Part shown: piece by piece, positions 8,251 to 16,181 of the stretch
Layout: every line of letters begins with the position of its first letter
Numbering within the stretch: the first letter of the stretch is position 1
From: an uncultured Oscillibacter sp.
GTDB taxonomy: Bacteria; Bacillota; Clostridia; Oscillospirales; Oscillospiraceae
Direction of reading: 5' to 3'
Assembly (NCBI RefSeq): GCF_900544955.1
Contig: NZ_UQXD01000005.1
Span: 15,826-79,825 of the forward strand
Length of the DNA stretch: 64,000 nt
Translations under genes and position numbers: made by a program
Notes under the pieces: model-generated
Database searches by the model: none
What the model was told of the DNA's origin: nothing
What the model saw: the letters and a program-made list of their open reading frames with translations, nothing else

Positions 8251-9987
8251 TCACGTGGGGAGGTGCTCCGTCTCAAACACCGGCGCGTCCACCCGTTCCG
8301 CAATCAGCGTCCGGTGGGCGGAGCGCACCTGCTCCCTACATTTTTTCAGCAGCTCCGGGAATTCCTCCCACTGCTCCAGATGTGCGTTTTGAATCAGCTT
8401 GCTCTCCTGTAGATGGGCCTGGATCACCAGGTTGTAATAGAGCTGGGCATCCAGGTGGTCCGCATGGGACACCCGTGCCAAAAGCTCCGTGACCGACCGG
8501 TATTTTTTCCACAGCAGCCTGGTCGCCATGGCCCGCTGAAAGGGAAATACCACGCAGTTTGCAACGTAGGCAATCGCCGCCCCCGCCAGGATATACCCCA
8601 GGCGGATCAGGAACACGCCGCCCACCGCGGGCAGGCCGAAGGCAGTCATGAACACCGCGCCCCCCATCGCGCCGATGGTGGAGCAGATGAAGGTCTCCGT
8701 GTAGTCCGTAAAGTAAAAGGAGAGATAGCCGGACAGCATCATCGCCGCAGTCCGCCCGGCCGGGGAGGCAATCAGGGAGTAAATGACCACCGACAGCAGC
8801 CCGCCCGCCACCGTGGCGGCGATCCGCTTTTTCATCTTTGCGGGAACGTCGTCCGCATACGGCATCGACACGGAGGCCAGCGTGAACAGCAGCCACTTCC
8901 CATGGGGAAGGGCCAGCGTCTGCACCAGCAGGGTCGCGCAGGACAGCAGCAGCGCCACCCGGACGGCATAGGCCGCCCGCATGGGGCTCAAATCCATGGC
9001 GGCGAACAGCCGGAGCTTCAGGGACTGGGCCGTGGGACGGCCGTGGGTCCGGCTCTGGGGGGCCGTCATATGCACCATCCGGTCCCGGATGTAAACCAGC
9101 ATCTTATAAAACGGCTCCCCGGCGGCCTCCTCCCGGCTGAAAAAATCACGGGGGTCCAGCGCCGGCAGCTCCCGCTCCTGGTGGAGAAAGGCCCGGAACG
9201 CCTGGAGCTGCACGGCGGTCTGCCGCAGGAGGTCCTGCTCTCGGGGAGAGGGCCGCGGGGGCAACTCATGGGCCAAAAACAGCAGGTGCTCCAGCCCGCG
9301 CCCGGCGTCCACCACGGAAAACCCGGCCTCTGACACGCACAGCACTCGTTTTCTCCGGTCATAGACCAGCTTGCTCAGGGTGCACAGCTTCTCGTGCACC
9401 GCCGCAAAATCCGGCTGTGCCTCCGTCTGCGAGAGCTTTCCGGCGATGTATGCATCCACAAGGTCGATCATCTCGCTGAGCACGTCCCGGGCCGTCTCCA
9501 CCATGCGGTTTCTTCCCATCACCCACTGATAGAGCAAAATAGACACCGCCCCCGCCACCATGGCGGTCATTCTCCCCGGCAGCTGGGCCGCGTTGACGGG
9601 GGAGATGAACACCAAGAAGAGATAGGACAGGATGTAGGGAAAATACATGTGGGTGGAGTACTCGTAGGTAAAGGCGTACAAAATCACCAGCAGTGTGGAA
9701 AAATCCACCAAAAACGACGGCAGGGCCGGAAGCACCGTCACCCAGTAGGCCGCAAACGCCATCCACACCAGCACCAGCGATTGCAGCAGCAGGTGCCGGA
9801 TGGGGGTGGCGGTCAGGTCCCGGACCATGGAGGCGGACATCAGGATGGTGAAGATCACGGCCACAATGGAATTCTCCTGTCCCAAAATCCGCGGGAAGAG
9901 ATTCACATAGGCGATGATGAAGAGAAAGCTCAGTGTGCTGAACCGAAAGCGCTCCCGGATTCTCTGCGGAATCTTACTCTTGCCCAT
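8251..9987 (-). CDS. FUSC family membrane protein (aromatic acid/organic anion exporter-like)
   Basis: A 578-residue protein with two blocks of hydrophobic segments, about residues 18-165 and 345-475, separated by a soluble region and ending in a cytoplasmic tail. This duplicated layout is typical of FUSC/YccS/AaeB-like proteins thought to export small aromatic or organic acids. The second block contains LPHGKWLLFTLASVSMPYADDVP and the RIAATVAGGLL segment typical of the family. ATG 9987 has AGGGG eight bases ahead; the upstream in-frame GTG at 10008 lacks a ribosome site. It is transcribed away from marR from an overlapping promoter region, so MarR control is likely. Confidence 0.85.
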   Translation of the reverse strand: MGKSKIPQRIRERFRFSTLSFLFIIAYVNLFPRILGQENSIVAVIFTILMSASMVRDLTATPIRHLLLQSLVLVWMAFAAYWVTVLPALPSFLVDFSTLLVILYAFTYEYSTHMYFPYILSYLFLVFISPVNAAQLPGRMTAMVAGAVSILLYQWVMGRNRMVETARDVLSEMIDLVDAYIAGKLSQTEAQPDFAAVHEKLCTLSKLVYDRRKRVLCVSEAGFSVVDAGRGLEHLLFLAHELPPRPSPREQDLLRQTAVQLQAFRAFLHQERELPALDPRDFFSREEAAGEPFYKMLVYIRDRMVHMTAPQSRTHGRPTAQSLKLRLFAAMDLSPMRAAYAVRVALLLSCATLLVQTLALPHGKWLLFTLASVSMPYADDVPAKMKKRIAATVAGGLLSVVIYSLIASPAGRTAAMMLSGYLSFYFTDYTETFICSTIGAMGGAVFMTAFGLPAVGGVFLIRLGYILAGAAIAYVANCVVFPFQRAMATRLLWKKYRSVTELLARVSHADHLDAQLYYNLVIQAHLQESKLIQNAHLEQWEEFPELLKKCREQVRSAHRTLIAERVDAPVFETEHLPT

Positions 9988-10017
9988 AGGCCGCACCCCT
10001 TTTTGCACGGATTTCCG

Positions 10018-10045
10018 TTGACATTTGGACCGGGCATTGTATAAT
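10018..10045 (+). promoter_or_regulatory. Predicted promoter of marR
   Basis: Perfect consensus boxes TTGACA (10018-10023) and TATAAT (10040-10045) with a 16-base spacer, reading towards the MarR gene. Confidence 0.8.
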
Positions 10046-10090
10046 ATGATAGCAAAAACATGATAGTCATGAATTATTTACTAATGATCT

Positions 10091-10119
10091 ATGATACTAT
10101 TCGATACTTGGTTTGTCAA
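10091..10119 (-). promoter_or_regulatory. Predicted promoter of the FUSC gene, with repeated GATACT motifs
   Basis: On the minus strand TTGACA (10119-10114) and TATCAT (10096-10091) are 17 bases apart. Between this and the marR promoter the DNA is AT-rich and contains ATGATA/TATCAT-like half-sites and the direct repeat GATACT-ATTC-GATACT, which are plausible MarR contacts covering both promoters. Confidence 0.6.
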
Positions 10120-10142
10120 CGGGGAATCCGGAGGGAGGACAC

Positions 10143-10589
10143 ATGGGCACGGAGAACATCTCGGAGCAATTTGTCAAAAATCTGCTGCGCGCCCTGCCGC
10201 GCTGGCACTCCAAGCTCGTCCGCCCGTTTAAGGAGTCCTTAAACGGGGAGATGAGCCTGGAGACCTACTACTGCCTGGAGACCCTGCGGGCCTGCGGCGC
10301 CGTCTCCATGACGGAGCTGGCGCGGCACCTGGGGGTTCCGAAGCAGCAGGTGACGAAGATGATCGACACGCTGACCGCCCACCAGTTTGTGGAGCGCGTC
10401 CACAAGGCGGACGACCGGCGGGTCATTGAACTGCGCCTGACCGCCAGGGCCCTGTCGTACATGGACGGCTACCATTTGAAAAACAGGGCCTTTCTCCAGT
10501 CCCTGGAGAGCCAATTGACCGACGCCGATCTCCAGAAGCTGAACGGTGCCGTCACCGTCTTATCCGAGATTCTCGTCAAGCTGAACTAG
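10143..10589 (+). CDS. MarR family transcriptional regulator
   Basis: A 148-residue winged-helix regulator. The central part reads like MarR: YCLETLRACGAVSMTELARHLGVPKQQVTKMIDTL, then the wing VERVHKADDRRVIELRLT, and an amphipathic C-terminal dimer helix. The DDRR wing motif contacts DNA in this family. ATG 10143 is preceded by GGAGGGAGG; upstream in-frame codons to 10113 are less likely. It is divergent from the FUSC exporter, the usual arrangement for a ligand-released repressor of its own gene and of an efflux gene. Confidence 0.92.
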   Translation: MGTENISEQFVKNLLRALPRWHSKLVRPFKESLNGEMSLETYYCLETLRACGAVSMTELARHLGVPKQQVTKMIDTLTAHQFVERVHKADDRRVIELRLTARALSYMDGYHLKNRAFLQSLESQLTDADLQKLNGAVTVLSEILVKLN

Positions 10590-10650
10590 AGGCACGCCGC
10601 CTTCTCCGGGCTTTTATTTTCCGGAAAATGAAAACCGCCGCGCAAATCCA

Positions 10651-10692
10651 CCAGGGACGGCCGCTCTCATTTGGAGAGCCGGCCGTCCCTGG
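10651..10692. terminator. Terminator-like hairpin between convergent genes
   Basis: A 12-bp perfect stem (10651-10662 with 10681-10692) continues inward through CTCTC/GAGAG. It overlaps the end of the minus-strand gene that stops at 10667. The T-run is poor on both strands. Confidence 0.5.
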
Positions 10693-10933
10693 TCTTATTC
10701 AATTCCCGCAGCAGCTGCTCCCGGGCCTCCGCGCCGCTGTTGGCCGGAGGCAGCTCCAGCAGATACCACCCGGCCTCGTTCCACTCTTTCAGGGTGGCGG
10801 CCTCCGCCGGAACGTCCGCCAGCAGCCAGGCCAGGCGCCCCCGGACGCTCCGCTCCGGCCGCCGCAAGTCCGACAAGTACTCCACGTTGATCTCCCCCGC
10901 CAGCCACTCCAAAAACCCCTGGCCTCGCCGCAT
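10667..10933 (-). CDS. Hypothetical protein, 88 aa
   Basis: No family is recognised. The 88 residues begin MRRGQGFLEWLAGEI and are rich in Leu, Glu and Arg; segments LAWLLADVPAEAATLKEWNEAGWYLLELPP and a charged C-terminal helix suggest a small soluble helical protein. ATG 10933 has GGGGAGG seven bases ahead. It is divergent from the small XRE regulator at 11040, with about 105 AT-rich bases between them that could hold a shared control region. The longer frame back to 11119 would read through the regulator and is not used. Confidence 0.6.
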   Translation of the reverse strand: MRRGQGFLEWLAGEINVEYLSDLRRPERSVRGRLAWLLADVPAEAATLKEWNEAGWYLLELPPANSGAEAREQLLRELNKTRDGRLSK

Positions 10934-11039
10934 CCCCTCGCCTCCCCGCTTTTTGTTTAGAATATCTCGAATTGAGATTTTTGTCAATATCTCTGAGGGG
11001 TATTCCATATAATAGGAGCTGTTTGGAGGGGGTGTTGGC

Positions 11040-11264
11040 TTGCGCCTGAAAGATCTGCGGGAGGACCGGGACATGACCCAGCAGCAGCTGGCGGACCTCC
11101 TGAACATCCGCCAGAACACCTATTCCCAATACGAAAACGGCCAGCGCCAAATTCCCCTGACGGCCCTGGTGCAGCTGGCCCGGTATTACGAGACCTCCGT
11201 GGACTACATCCTGGGGCTGACGGACACCCGCAGGCCCTATCCCCGGGGGACGGGTCCTCTCTGA
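11040..11264 (+). CDS. Small XRE-family helix-turn-helix regulator
   Basis: A 74-residue protein that is nearly all HTH: LKDLREDRDMTQQQLADLLNIRQNTYSQYENGQRQIPLTALVQLARYYETSVDYILGLTD. This is the Cro/CI fold with the recognition helix around RQNTYSQYE. It starts with TTG at 11040, supported by GGAGGGGG seven bases ahead. It resembles the regulators at 28954 and, more distantly, 30662. Target unknown; the divergent 88-residue gene is the nearest candidate. Confidence 0.85.
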   Translation: MRLKDLREDRDMTQQQLADLLNIRQNTYSQYENGQRQIPLTALVQLARYYETSVDYILGLTDTRRPYPRGTGPL

Positions 11265-11273
11265 ACGGAAACC

Positions 11274-11313
11274 AAAAAGGGCCGGACAAGCACTGTCCGG
11301 CCCTTTTTATTTG
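11274..11313. terminator. Bidirectional terminator
   Basis: A 15-bp perfect stem with A5 on the left and T5 on the right (11274-11288 with 11294-11308) separates the convergent XRE and Nudix genes. Confidence 0.85.
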
Positions 11314-11825
11314 GCGGGAAAGCCGAAGGTCTCCCGGGTGTCGAAGAGATACGTGAGGAAGCTCTTGGGATAGGAGATGAACGCCCCCGCGTCCACCAGC
11401 TCCAGCACCTCCGCAAGTTCCGCCCAGCGGACCTGCCGCACCTCCTCTTCCTGGAGGGTCAGCGCCCCGATGTCCAAATCCTGTACCAGGAGATAGAAGT
11501 CGTCGAAGCCGCCGGGAAACTGCACCGTCACCGTGGGGCGGCGGCCCGTCAGGTCCAGGGGGAAGCCCAGCTCCTCCAAAAACTCCCGCTCCGCCCCCCG
11601 GCGGCTGGTCTCCCCGGCGTCCACGCCGCCGCCCACGGACACGTCCCAGTACCCCGGCCAGATGCGCTTCCCCGGCGCCCGCTGCTGAATCAGCAGGCGG
11701 CCCCGGCGGTCGAACACGCAGACGTGGACCACCAGGCGGTACTCCCCCGGCCCCTTGGGGCCGTACCGCTCCGCCGTCCGCCCCAGGGGGACGCGGTTTT
11801 CATCGTATAAATCCACCCACTCCAT
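11307..11825 (-). CDS. Nudix hydrolase (isopentenyl-diphosphate isomerase-like subgroup)
   Basis: A 172-residue protein with a complete Nudix box: GGVDAGETSRRGAEREFLEELG, matching Gx5Ex7REUxEExGU, in which the two glutamates bind Mg2+. The N-terminus EWVDLYDENRVPLGRT and the segment LLIQQRAPGKRIWPGYWDVSVGG resemble the YfcD/IDI-like Nudix group, which often hydrolyses nucleoside or sugar diphosphates. The substrate cannot be named from sequence. It lies 12 bases downstream of the DUF6472 gene and is probably co-transcribed with it. Confidence 0.9.
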   Translation of the reverse strand: MEWVDLYDENRVPLGRTAERYGPKGPGEYRLVVHVCVFDRRGRLLIQQRAPGKRIWPGYWDVSVGGGVDAGETSRRGAEREFLEELGFPLDLTGRRPTVTVQFPGGFDDFYLLVQDLDIGALTLQEEEVRQVRWAELAEVLELVDAGAFISYPKSFLTYLFDTRETFGFPAK

Positions 11826-11837
11826 CGCCTTGCCTCC

Positions 11838-12011
11838 TCACTGCCGCCGGGCGGTCTCGTAGTCGCTGCCCCGGCGGTAAAAGGGGCAGGCGCTGTTGGC
11901 CCCGCGCAAAAACCGCTCCATCTCGTCCTCGTCCAGGTCCTTGGAGCAGGTAAAGGCGTCCGCCTCCTCGTCATAGTCGTAATACACGCACTCCTCGCAG
12001 TTCGCCGCCAT
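11838..12011 (-). CDS. DUF6472 family small Cys-containing protein
   Basis: A 57-residue acidic protein starting MAANCEECVYYDYDEEADAFTCS. Four cysteines (CEEC, a later TC, and ACPF) could hold a metal ion. The pattern C-x-x-C-VYYDYD...C...LDEDEM.RF....CPF matches the DUF6472 proteins common in Clostridia. Function is unknown. The ATG at 12011 follows GGGAGGTGATGGA. It is the first gene of a pair with the Nudix hydrolase. Confidence 0.8.
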   Translation of the reverse strand: MAANCEECVYYDYDEEADAFTCSKDLDEDEMERFLRGANSACPFYRRGSDYETARRQ

Positions 12012-12132
12012 TCCATCACCTCCCGGCCAGTATACCACACCCGCCCCCGCCTTCCAAGCCCCTTCATATTGACGAAAGCAACCCCTCTTCCCTGAAAAAT
12101 CCCGTGCAGATTGCCGTTTCTCGGCAAATTCC

Positions 12133-12162
12133 TTGACAGAAGTGGGAAACTGCTCGTAAAAT
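12133..12162 (+). promoter_or_regulatory. Predicted promoter of lysA
   Basis: TTGACA (12133-12138) and TAAAAT (12157-12162), 18 bases apart, 54 bases before the start codon. The remaining leader is too short for a lysine riboswitch. Confidence 0.6.
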
Positions 12163-12215
12163 GGGATACAATTTCGGGCGCCTTGCCCGGCCCACACGGA
12201 AGGATTTGACCGCCT

Positions 12216-13472
12216 ATGAAAACGCCCTTTGCCACCCGGGAACAGCTGGAGGCCATCGCCGCCCAGTACCCCACGCCGTTCCACATCTACGATGAAGCAG
12301 GCATCCGGGAGAACGCCCGCCGCCTGAGAGCCGCCTTTGCCTGGAACCCGGGCTACCGGGAGTATTTCGCCGTGAAGGCCACCCCCACCCCCGCCATCTT
12401 GAAGCTGCTGAAGGAGGAGGGCTGCGGCTGCGACTGCTCCTCCCTGGCGGAGCTGCTCATGGCGGAGCGGTGCGGCGTCACCGGGGAGGACATCATGTTC
12501 TCCTCCAACAACACCCCTGCCGAGGAGTTTCAGCTGGCCAGCCGCCTGGGGGCCGTCATCAATCTGGACGATTTGACCCTGGTGGACTACCTGGAGCAGT
12601 CCATCGGCGCCATTCCGGAGAAGATCTGCTGCCGCTACAACCCCGGCGGCGTGTTCACCCTGGGGGAGACCCGGGAGGGCTTCCAGGTGATGGACAACCC
12701 CGGCGACGCCAAGTACGGCATGACCCGCCCCCAGATCGCCGAGGCCTTCACCCGCCTGGCCGCCAAGGGCGCCAAGGAGTTCGGCATCCACGCCTTCCTG
12801 GCCTCCAACACCATCTCCAACGAGTACTACCCCGCCCTGGCCAGAATTCTCTTCCAATTGGCGGTGGAGCTCCAGGCGGAGACCGGCGTCCACATCACCT
12901 TCATCAACCTCTCCGGCGGCATCGGCATCCCCTACCGGCCGGAGCAGCCCACCAACGACATCGCCCTCATCGGCGAGGGGGTCCGGCGGGCTTATGAGGA
13001 GATTCTGACCCCCGCCGGGATGGGGGACGTGGCCCTGTACACGGAGCTGGGCCGCTTCATGCTGGCGCCCTACGGCCACCTGGTGACCCGGGCTATCCAC
13101 GAAAAGCACATCTACAAGGAGTATATCGGCGTGGACGCCTGCGCCTGCAACCTGATGCGCCCCGCCATGTACGGCGCCTATCATCACATCACGGTCCTGG
13201 GCAAGGAGAACGCCCCCTGCGACCACAAGTACGACGTGGTGGGCGGCCTGTGCGAGAACAACGACAAGTTCGCCGTGGACCGGATGCTGCCCGCCATCCA
13301 GCCGGGGGACCTGCTGGTGCTCCACGACACCGGCGCCCACGGCTTCGCCATGGGCTACAACTACAACGGCAAGCTCCGCTCCGCGGAGCTGCTGCTGAAG
13401 GAGGACGGCTCCGTGGAGCTGATCCGCCGGGCCGAGACCGTGGACGACTACTTCTCCACCCTGGTCTGGTAA
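12216..13472 (+). CDS. lysA: Diaminopimelate decarboxylase
   Basis: A 418-residue PLP enzyme of the alanine-racemase-like fold III. The PLP lysine lies in YFAVKATPTPAILKLL (about residue 53); the phosphate-binding glycine run is LSGGIGIPYRP; C-terminal substrate residues lie in CENNDKF and HDTGAHGFAMGYNYNGKLR. It converts meso-diaminopimelate to lysine in the cytoplasm, the last step of lysine synthesis. It differs from the common LysA group in details (for example NTISNEYY in the middle) and belongs to a branch frequent in Clostridia. It is monocistronic, with its own promoter and terminator. Confidence 0.88.
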   Translation: MKTPFATREQLEAIAAQYPTPFHIYDEAGIRENARRLRAAFAWNPGYREYFAVKATPTPAILKLLKEEGCGCDCSSLAELLMAERCGVTGEDIMFSSNNTPAEEFQLASRLGAVINLDDLTLVDYLEQSIGAIPEKICCRYNPGGVFTLGETREGFQVMDNPGDAKYGMTRPQIAEAFTRLAAKGAKEFGIHAFLASNTISNEYYPALARILFQLAVELQAETGVHITFINLSGGIGIPYRPEQPTNDIALIGEGVRRAYEEILTPAGMGDVALYTELGRFMLAPYGHLVTRAIHEKHIYKEYIGVDACACNLMRPAMYGAYHHITVLGKENAPCDHKYDVVGGLCENNDKFAVDRMLPAIQPGDLLVLHDTGAHGFAMGYNYNGKLRSAELLLKEDGSVELIRRAETVDDYFSTLVW

Positions 13473-13487
13473 TTCCGCGCCAAATGA

Positions 13488-13524
13488 AGGAGCGCCGCGG
13501 CTGTGCCGCGGCGCTCCTCTTTTT
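13488..13524 (+). terminator. Terminator of lysA
   Basis: A 14-bp perfect stem (13488-13501 with 13505-13518), 3-base loop, followed by CTTTTT. Confidence 0.9.
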
Positions 13525-13540
13525 CTATGTAGGCGTGCCC

Positions 13541-14104
13541 TTACTTCGCCTCGGCGGTGAAGAAGACAAAGAAGACGTCGCCCTCCTGGCCCTCTTCCGT
13601 GCCGTCGTCGAAGTACTCCATGGTGGAGATGGAGAAATCCTTGTTGCCGGCGGGAACCTCGAACACCAGCAGTCCGGTCCGCTCCTCGTCCACCGCCATC
13701 TCATACTCATCGGGCAGCTGCTCGTCGCTGACGGCCGGGGTCTCCTCGGTGATGGGGAGGGAATAGGTGCCGTCGCTGGCGGAGTCGTTCCACTGGGCCT
13801 GGAAATCGTCGTCCCACATAACGATGCTCTCGGTGGCGGTGTTCTTCACCGTCACCTCCGCCACCAGCAGCTCGTTGCCGTCGGCGGGGGTGTAGCCCTC
13901 GTACTCGCTGCAAAGGTAGGCGCTGTTCACCGTATAATCAAAAAAATACGTGTGCATGGTGCTGCCCAGGCGGCCCTCTGCATAGCCGTCCTCCGCGTAG
14001 CCGTCGCCGCCCTTGCTCCCGGACGACTGGCCGGGAATGCTGTCGCAGCCCGCCAGCGCCAGCGCCAGAAGCGCCGCCAGCACCAAAGACCCCAGTTTTT
14101 TCAT
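13541..14104 (-). CDS. Predicted lipoprotein with DUF4352-like domain
   Basis: A 187-residue secreted protein. MKKLGSLVLAALLALALAGC is a lipoprotein signal with a clear lipobox LAGC. After a short Gly/Ser linker comes a beta-rich domain with DGNELLVAEVTVKNTATESIVMWDDDFQAQW and LVFEVPAGNKDFSIS, resembling the DUF4352 immunoglobulin-like domains found in Gram-positive lipoproteins. Role unknown, probably extracytoplasmic ligand or stress related. ATG 14104 has GGAGG nine bases ahead; upstream codons to 14245 are non-coding leader. Confidence 0.85.
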   Translation of the reverse strand: MKKLGSLVLAALLALALAGCDSIPGQSSGSKGGDGYAEDGYAEGRLGSTMHTYFFDYTVNSAYLCSEYEGYTPADGNELLVAEVTVKNTATESIVMWDDDFQAQWNDSASDGTYSLPITEETPAVSDEQLPDEYEMAVDEERTGLLVFEVPAGNKDFSISTMEYFDDGTEEGQEGDVFFVFFTAEAK

Positions 14105-14341
14105 GATATTCTTCCTCCATTGATCATTTTTGATAGCAGCCGCAAACCGGCTGCCCCGCAAAAGCGCGTACGCGGCTAGTTTACCACGCTTCCTCAGGCA
14201 ATGCAACAGCTTTTTTCCAATTTTCATCCAGAAAGTTTCCCTCAACTCTTTACTTTCCCCGGGAGCTGTGGTATTTTAAAATATAGAGTATTGTGGGCCC
14301 CGGGGGGGCCTGATTTTTTGACGCAGGAGGCATATGACGCC

Positions 14342-15286
14342 ATGCAGTTATTGGACGAATTTCAATCCATCCTCTCCCGCTCCGGCGCCCATCTGGTGGG
14401 CCAGCAGTACTACGGGGTGTGGGAGGGCTACCCCTTCTCCGCCTGCATCCAGCAGCTGAAGGAGCCGGGGGTGGTGCTTATGCATTTCCGGCTCACCGCG
14501 TCCCTGGAGACCGCCCTTTTTAAGGAACTGCGCAAGTCCCTGCCCAAGGGCTGCCAGCTCACGGCGGCGGGCGGGTCTCAATACCGCCTCCTTTGCTCCG
14601 GGCGGCCCCTGCGCAAAACCGACGCAACCCTCTCCTCCGTCCTCTCCACCCTGACCCGGGGATTCCAGAACGGGGGAATCGCCCCCTCGGACCTGTGCCC
14701 CATCTGCCATCAGACGGACTGCGACGCCTACGCCGACGTGGGCGGCTACACCGCCGTCCACCGGGCCTGCGTGGAGGCCATGGCGGAGGACGTCCGCTCC
14801 CAGGCGGAGACCGCCGCCCACTCCGGCAGCTACATCACCGGCTTCATCGGCGCCCTGCTGGGCGGCCTGGTGGCCAGCCTCCCCACCATTGTGGCCGGCT
14901 ACGCCGGGTGGCTGGTGGCCTACCTCTACGCCCTGATCCCCCTGGGGGCCTACTACGGCTACAAGCTCTTCCGGGGCCGGATGAACCACGGGGTCTTCCT
15001 GTGCACCTGCATTGCCTCTTTGATCCACCTCTTCACCATCGAGCAGGTGACCTTCTACATCGCCGTCCACCAGGCCTTCGACATCTGGCCCAGCGTGGTG
15101 GACTCCTTCCGGTTCTACTGGCAGATCATGACCCCCGGCGACATCGCCGCCTCCATGGCCATGTCGGTGGTGTTCATGGGCCTGGGCCTCTGGATCAGCT
15201 GGGGCCAAATCCGGCGAACCGCCTACACGGACATCCGCTCCGCCAACACCGTCCACTCCACCCTGACGGACAAAGCCCCCTACTGA
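14342..15286 (+). CDS. Membrane protein with N-terminal soluble domain and zinc-like CxxC
   Basis: A 314-residue protein. Residues 1-120 look soluble; about residue 119 there is DLCPICHQTDCDAYADVGGYTAVHRAC, with four Cys and a His that could form a small zinc site. The second half has four or five hydrophobic segments (GFIGALLGGLVASLPTIVAGYAGW, LYALIPLGAYYGYKLF, and two more), ending in the cytoplasm. ATG 14342 lies 11 bases after AGGAGG. No named family is recognised; similar proteins are common but uncharacterised in Oscillospiraceae. Confidence 0.75.
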   Translation: MQLLDEFQSILSRSGAHLVGQQYYGVWEGYPFSACIQQLKEPGVVLMHFRLTASLETALFKELRKSLPKGCQLTAAGGSQYRLLCSGRPLRKTDATLSSVLSTLTRGFQNGGIAPSDLCPICHQTDCDAYADVGGYTAVHRACVEAMAEDVRSQAETAAHSGSYITGFIGALLGGLVASLPTIVAGYAGWLVAYLYALIPLGAYYGYKLFRGRMNHGVFLCTCIASLIHLFTIEQVTFYIAVHQAFDIWPSVVDSFRFYWQIMTPGDIAASMAMSVVFMGLGLWISWGQIRRTAYTDIRSANTVHSTLTDKAPY

Positions 15287-15300
15287 GTCCCGCAAAACCA

Positions 15301-15342
15301 CGCCCCCGGCGGAGACTGCCTGTGCAGTCCCCGCCGGGGGCG
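15301..15342. terminator. Terminator-like hairpin
   Basis: A 12-bp perfect outer stem (15301-15312 with 15331-15342) encloses a second GACTGC/GCAGTC stem. It is followed by CGTTCTCTCTC rather than a clean T-run. Confidence 0.6.
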
Positions 15343-15385
15343 CGTTCTCTCTCAGGGGCAGTCCGCCAAAGGCGGTGCGGCCCCC

Positions 15386-15751
15386 TCACCGGGTGGGGAT
15401 GATCTCAATCCAGTACCCGTCGGGGTCCGCGATGAAATAGATGCCCATGTCGTGGTTTTCAAAGCAGATGCAGCCCATCTCCCCGTGGCGGCGGTGGGCG
15501 GCCTCATAGTCGTCCGCCCGCAGGGCCAGGTGGAACTCGCACTCCCCCAGATCGTAGGCCTGGGGATGGTCCCGCAGCCACGTCAGCTCCAGGCGGAAGT
15601 CCGTTTTGCCGTCCCCCAGATAGACGATGACAAAGCTGCCGTCCGCCGCCTCCTTCCGCCCCACCGGCTCCAGGTCCAGGGCGTCCTTGTAGAATTGCAG
15701 GGACCGTTCCAGATCGGACACGTTGAAATTAAAATGGTTGAATGTCAGCAC
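15386..15751 (-). CDS. VOC family protein (lactoylglutathione lyase-like)
   Basis: A 121-residue protein of the vicinal-oxygen-chelate fold. It starts TFNHFNFNVSDLERSLQFYKDALDL with a metal-binding His, has a central VIVYLGDG strand and ends FIADPDGYWIEIIPT with the C-terminal metal Glu. This strongly resembles glyoxalase I proteins that detoxify methylglyoxal adducts. The start is GTG 15751, chosen because GGGAGG lies eight bases ahead; codons further upstream have none. Confidence 0.88.
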   Translation of the reverse strand: MLTFNHFNFNVSDLERSLQFYKDALDLEPVGRKEAADGSFVIVYLGDGKTDFRLELTWLRDHPQAYDLGECEFHLALRADDYEAAHRRHGEMGCICFENHDMGIYFIADPDGYWIEIIPTR

Positions 15752-15877
15752 AGCAATCACCTCCCCCGCAGTATACCACACGCCCCCGCCCGCCGCAAGC
15801 GGTTCCGCCAGGCGCCGTTTTGCCATCCTTCACAATTTGCAAAAAAAAGTCTGTGCATTTTTTTGTCGCTTTCCCGT

Positions 15878-15906
15878 TTGACGGCGGCGGGCTGCCGTGG
15901 TACACT
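15878..15906 (+). promoter_or_regulatory. Predicted feoAB promoter
   Basis: TTGACG (15878-15883) and TACACT (15901-15906) with a 17-base spacer, about 45 bases before feoA. Confidence 0.65.
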
Positions 15907-15913
15907 TTCCAAT

Positions 15914-15931
15914 AGTTAGAGTATGCTAACT
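15914..15931. promoter_or_regulatory. Inverted repeat resembling a DtxR/IdeR/MntR-type operator
   Basis: AGTTAG-AGTATG-CTAACT has perfect 6-bp arms and lies just after the feo -10, where a bound repressor would block transcription. The GTTAG...CTAAC core resembles operators of the DtxR metalloregulator family, which use iron or manganese as corepressor. Confidence 0.6.
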
Positions 15932-15950
15932 TTTTGAGGAGGAACTTCCT

Positions 15951-16181
15951 ATGACGCTGGATATCCTGCCCCTGGGCCAGGAGGCCGTCATCACCGCCGT
16001 GGGCGGCGGTGGGGCGCTGCGCTGCCGCCTGCTGGACATGGGCCTGATCCCCAAAACCGCCGTTCGGGTGGAGAAGGTGGCCCCCCTGGGGGACCCCCTG
16101 GAGCTGCGGGTGCGGGGCTATACCCTGACGCTGCGGAAGGAGGACGCCCGCAACATCCAGGTGGAGGTGAGGCAGGGATGA
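15951..16181 (+). CDS. feoA: Ferrous iron transport protein A
   Basis: A 76-residue SH3-like protein: LPLGQEAVITAV, CRLLDMGLIPKTAVRVEKVAPLGDPLELRVRGYTLTLRKEDARNIQV, the standard FeoA domain. It binds and supports the FeoB transporter on the cytoplasmic side. AGGAGG stands close ahead of the ATG at 15951. Its stop overlaps the feoB start by 4 bases (ATGA), so the two are coupled. Confidence 0.95.
   Translation: MTLDILPLGQEAVITAVGGGGALRCRLLDMGLIPKTAVRVEKVAPLGDPLELRVRGYTLTLRKEDARNIQVEVRQG

Noticed and set aside
12060..12215. Lysine riboswitch ahead of lysA
   Set aside because: Only about 50 bases lie between the predicted promoter and the start codon, too short for the lysine riboswitch, and no matching core was seen.
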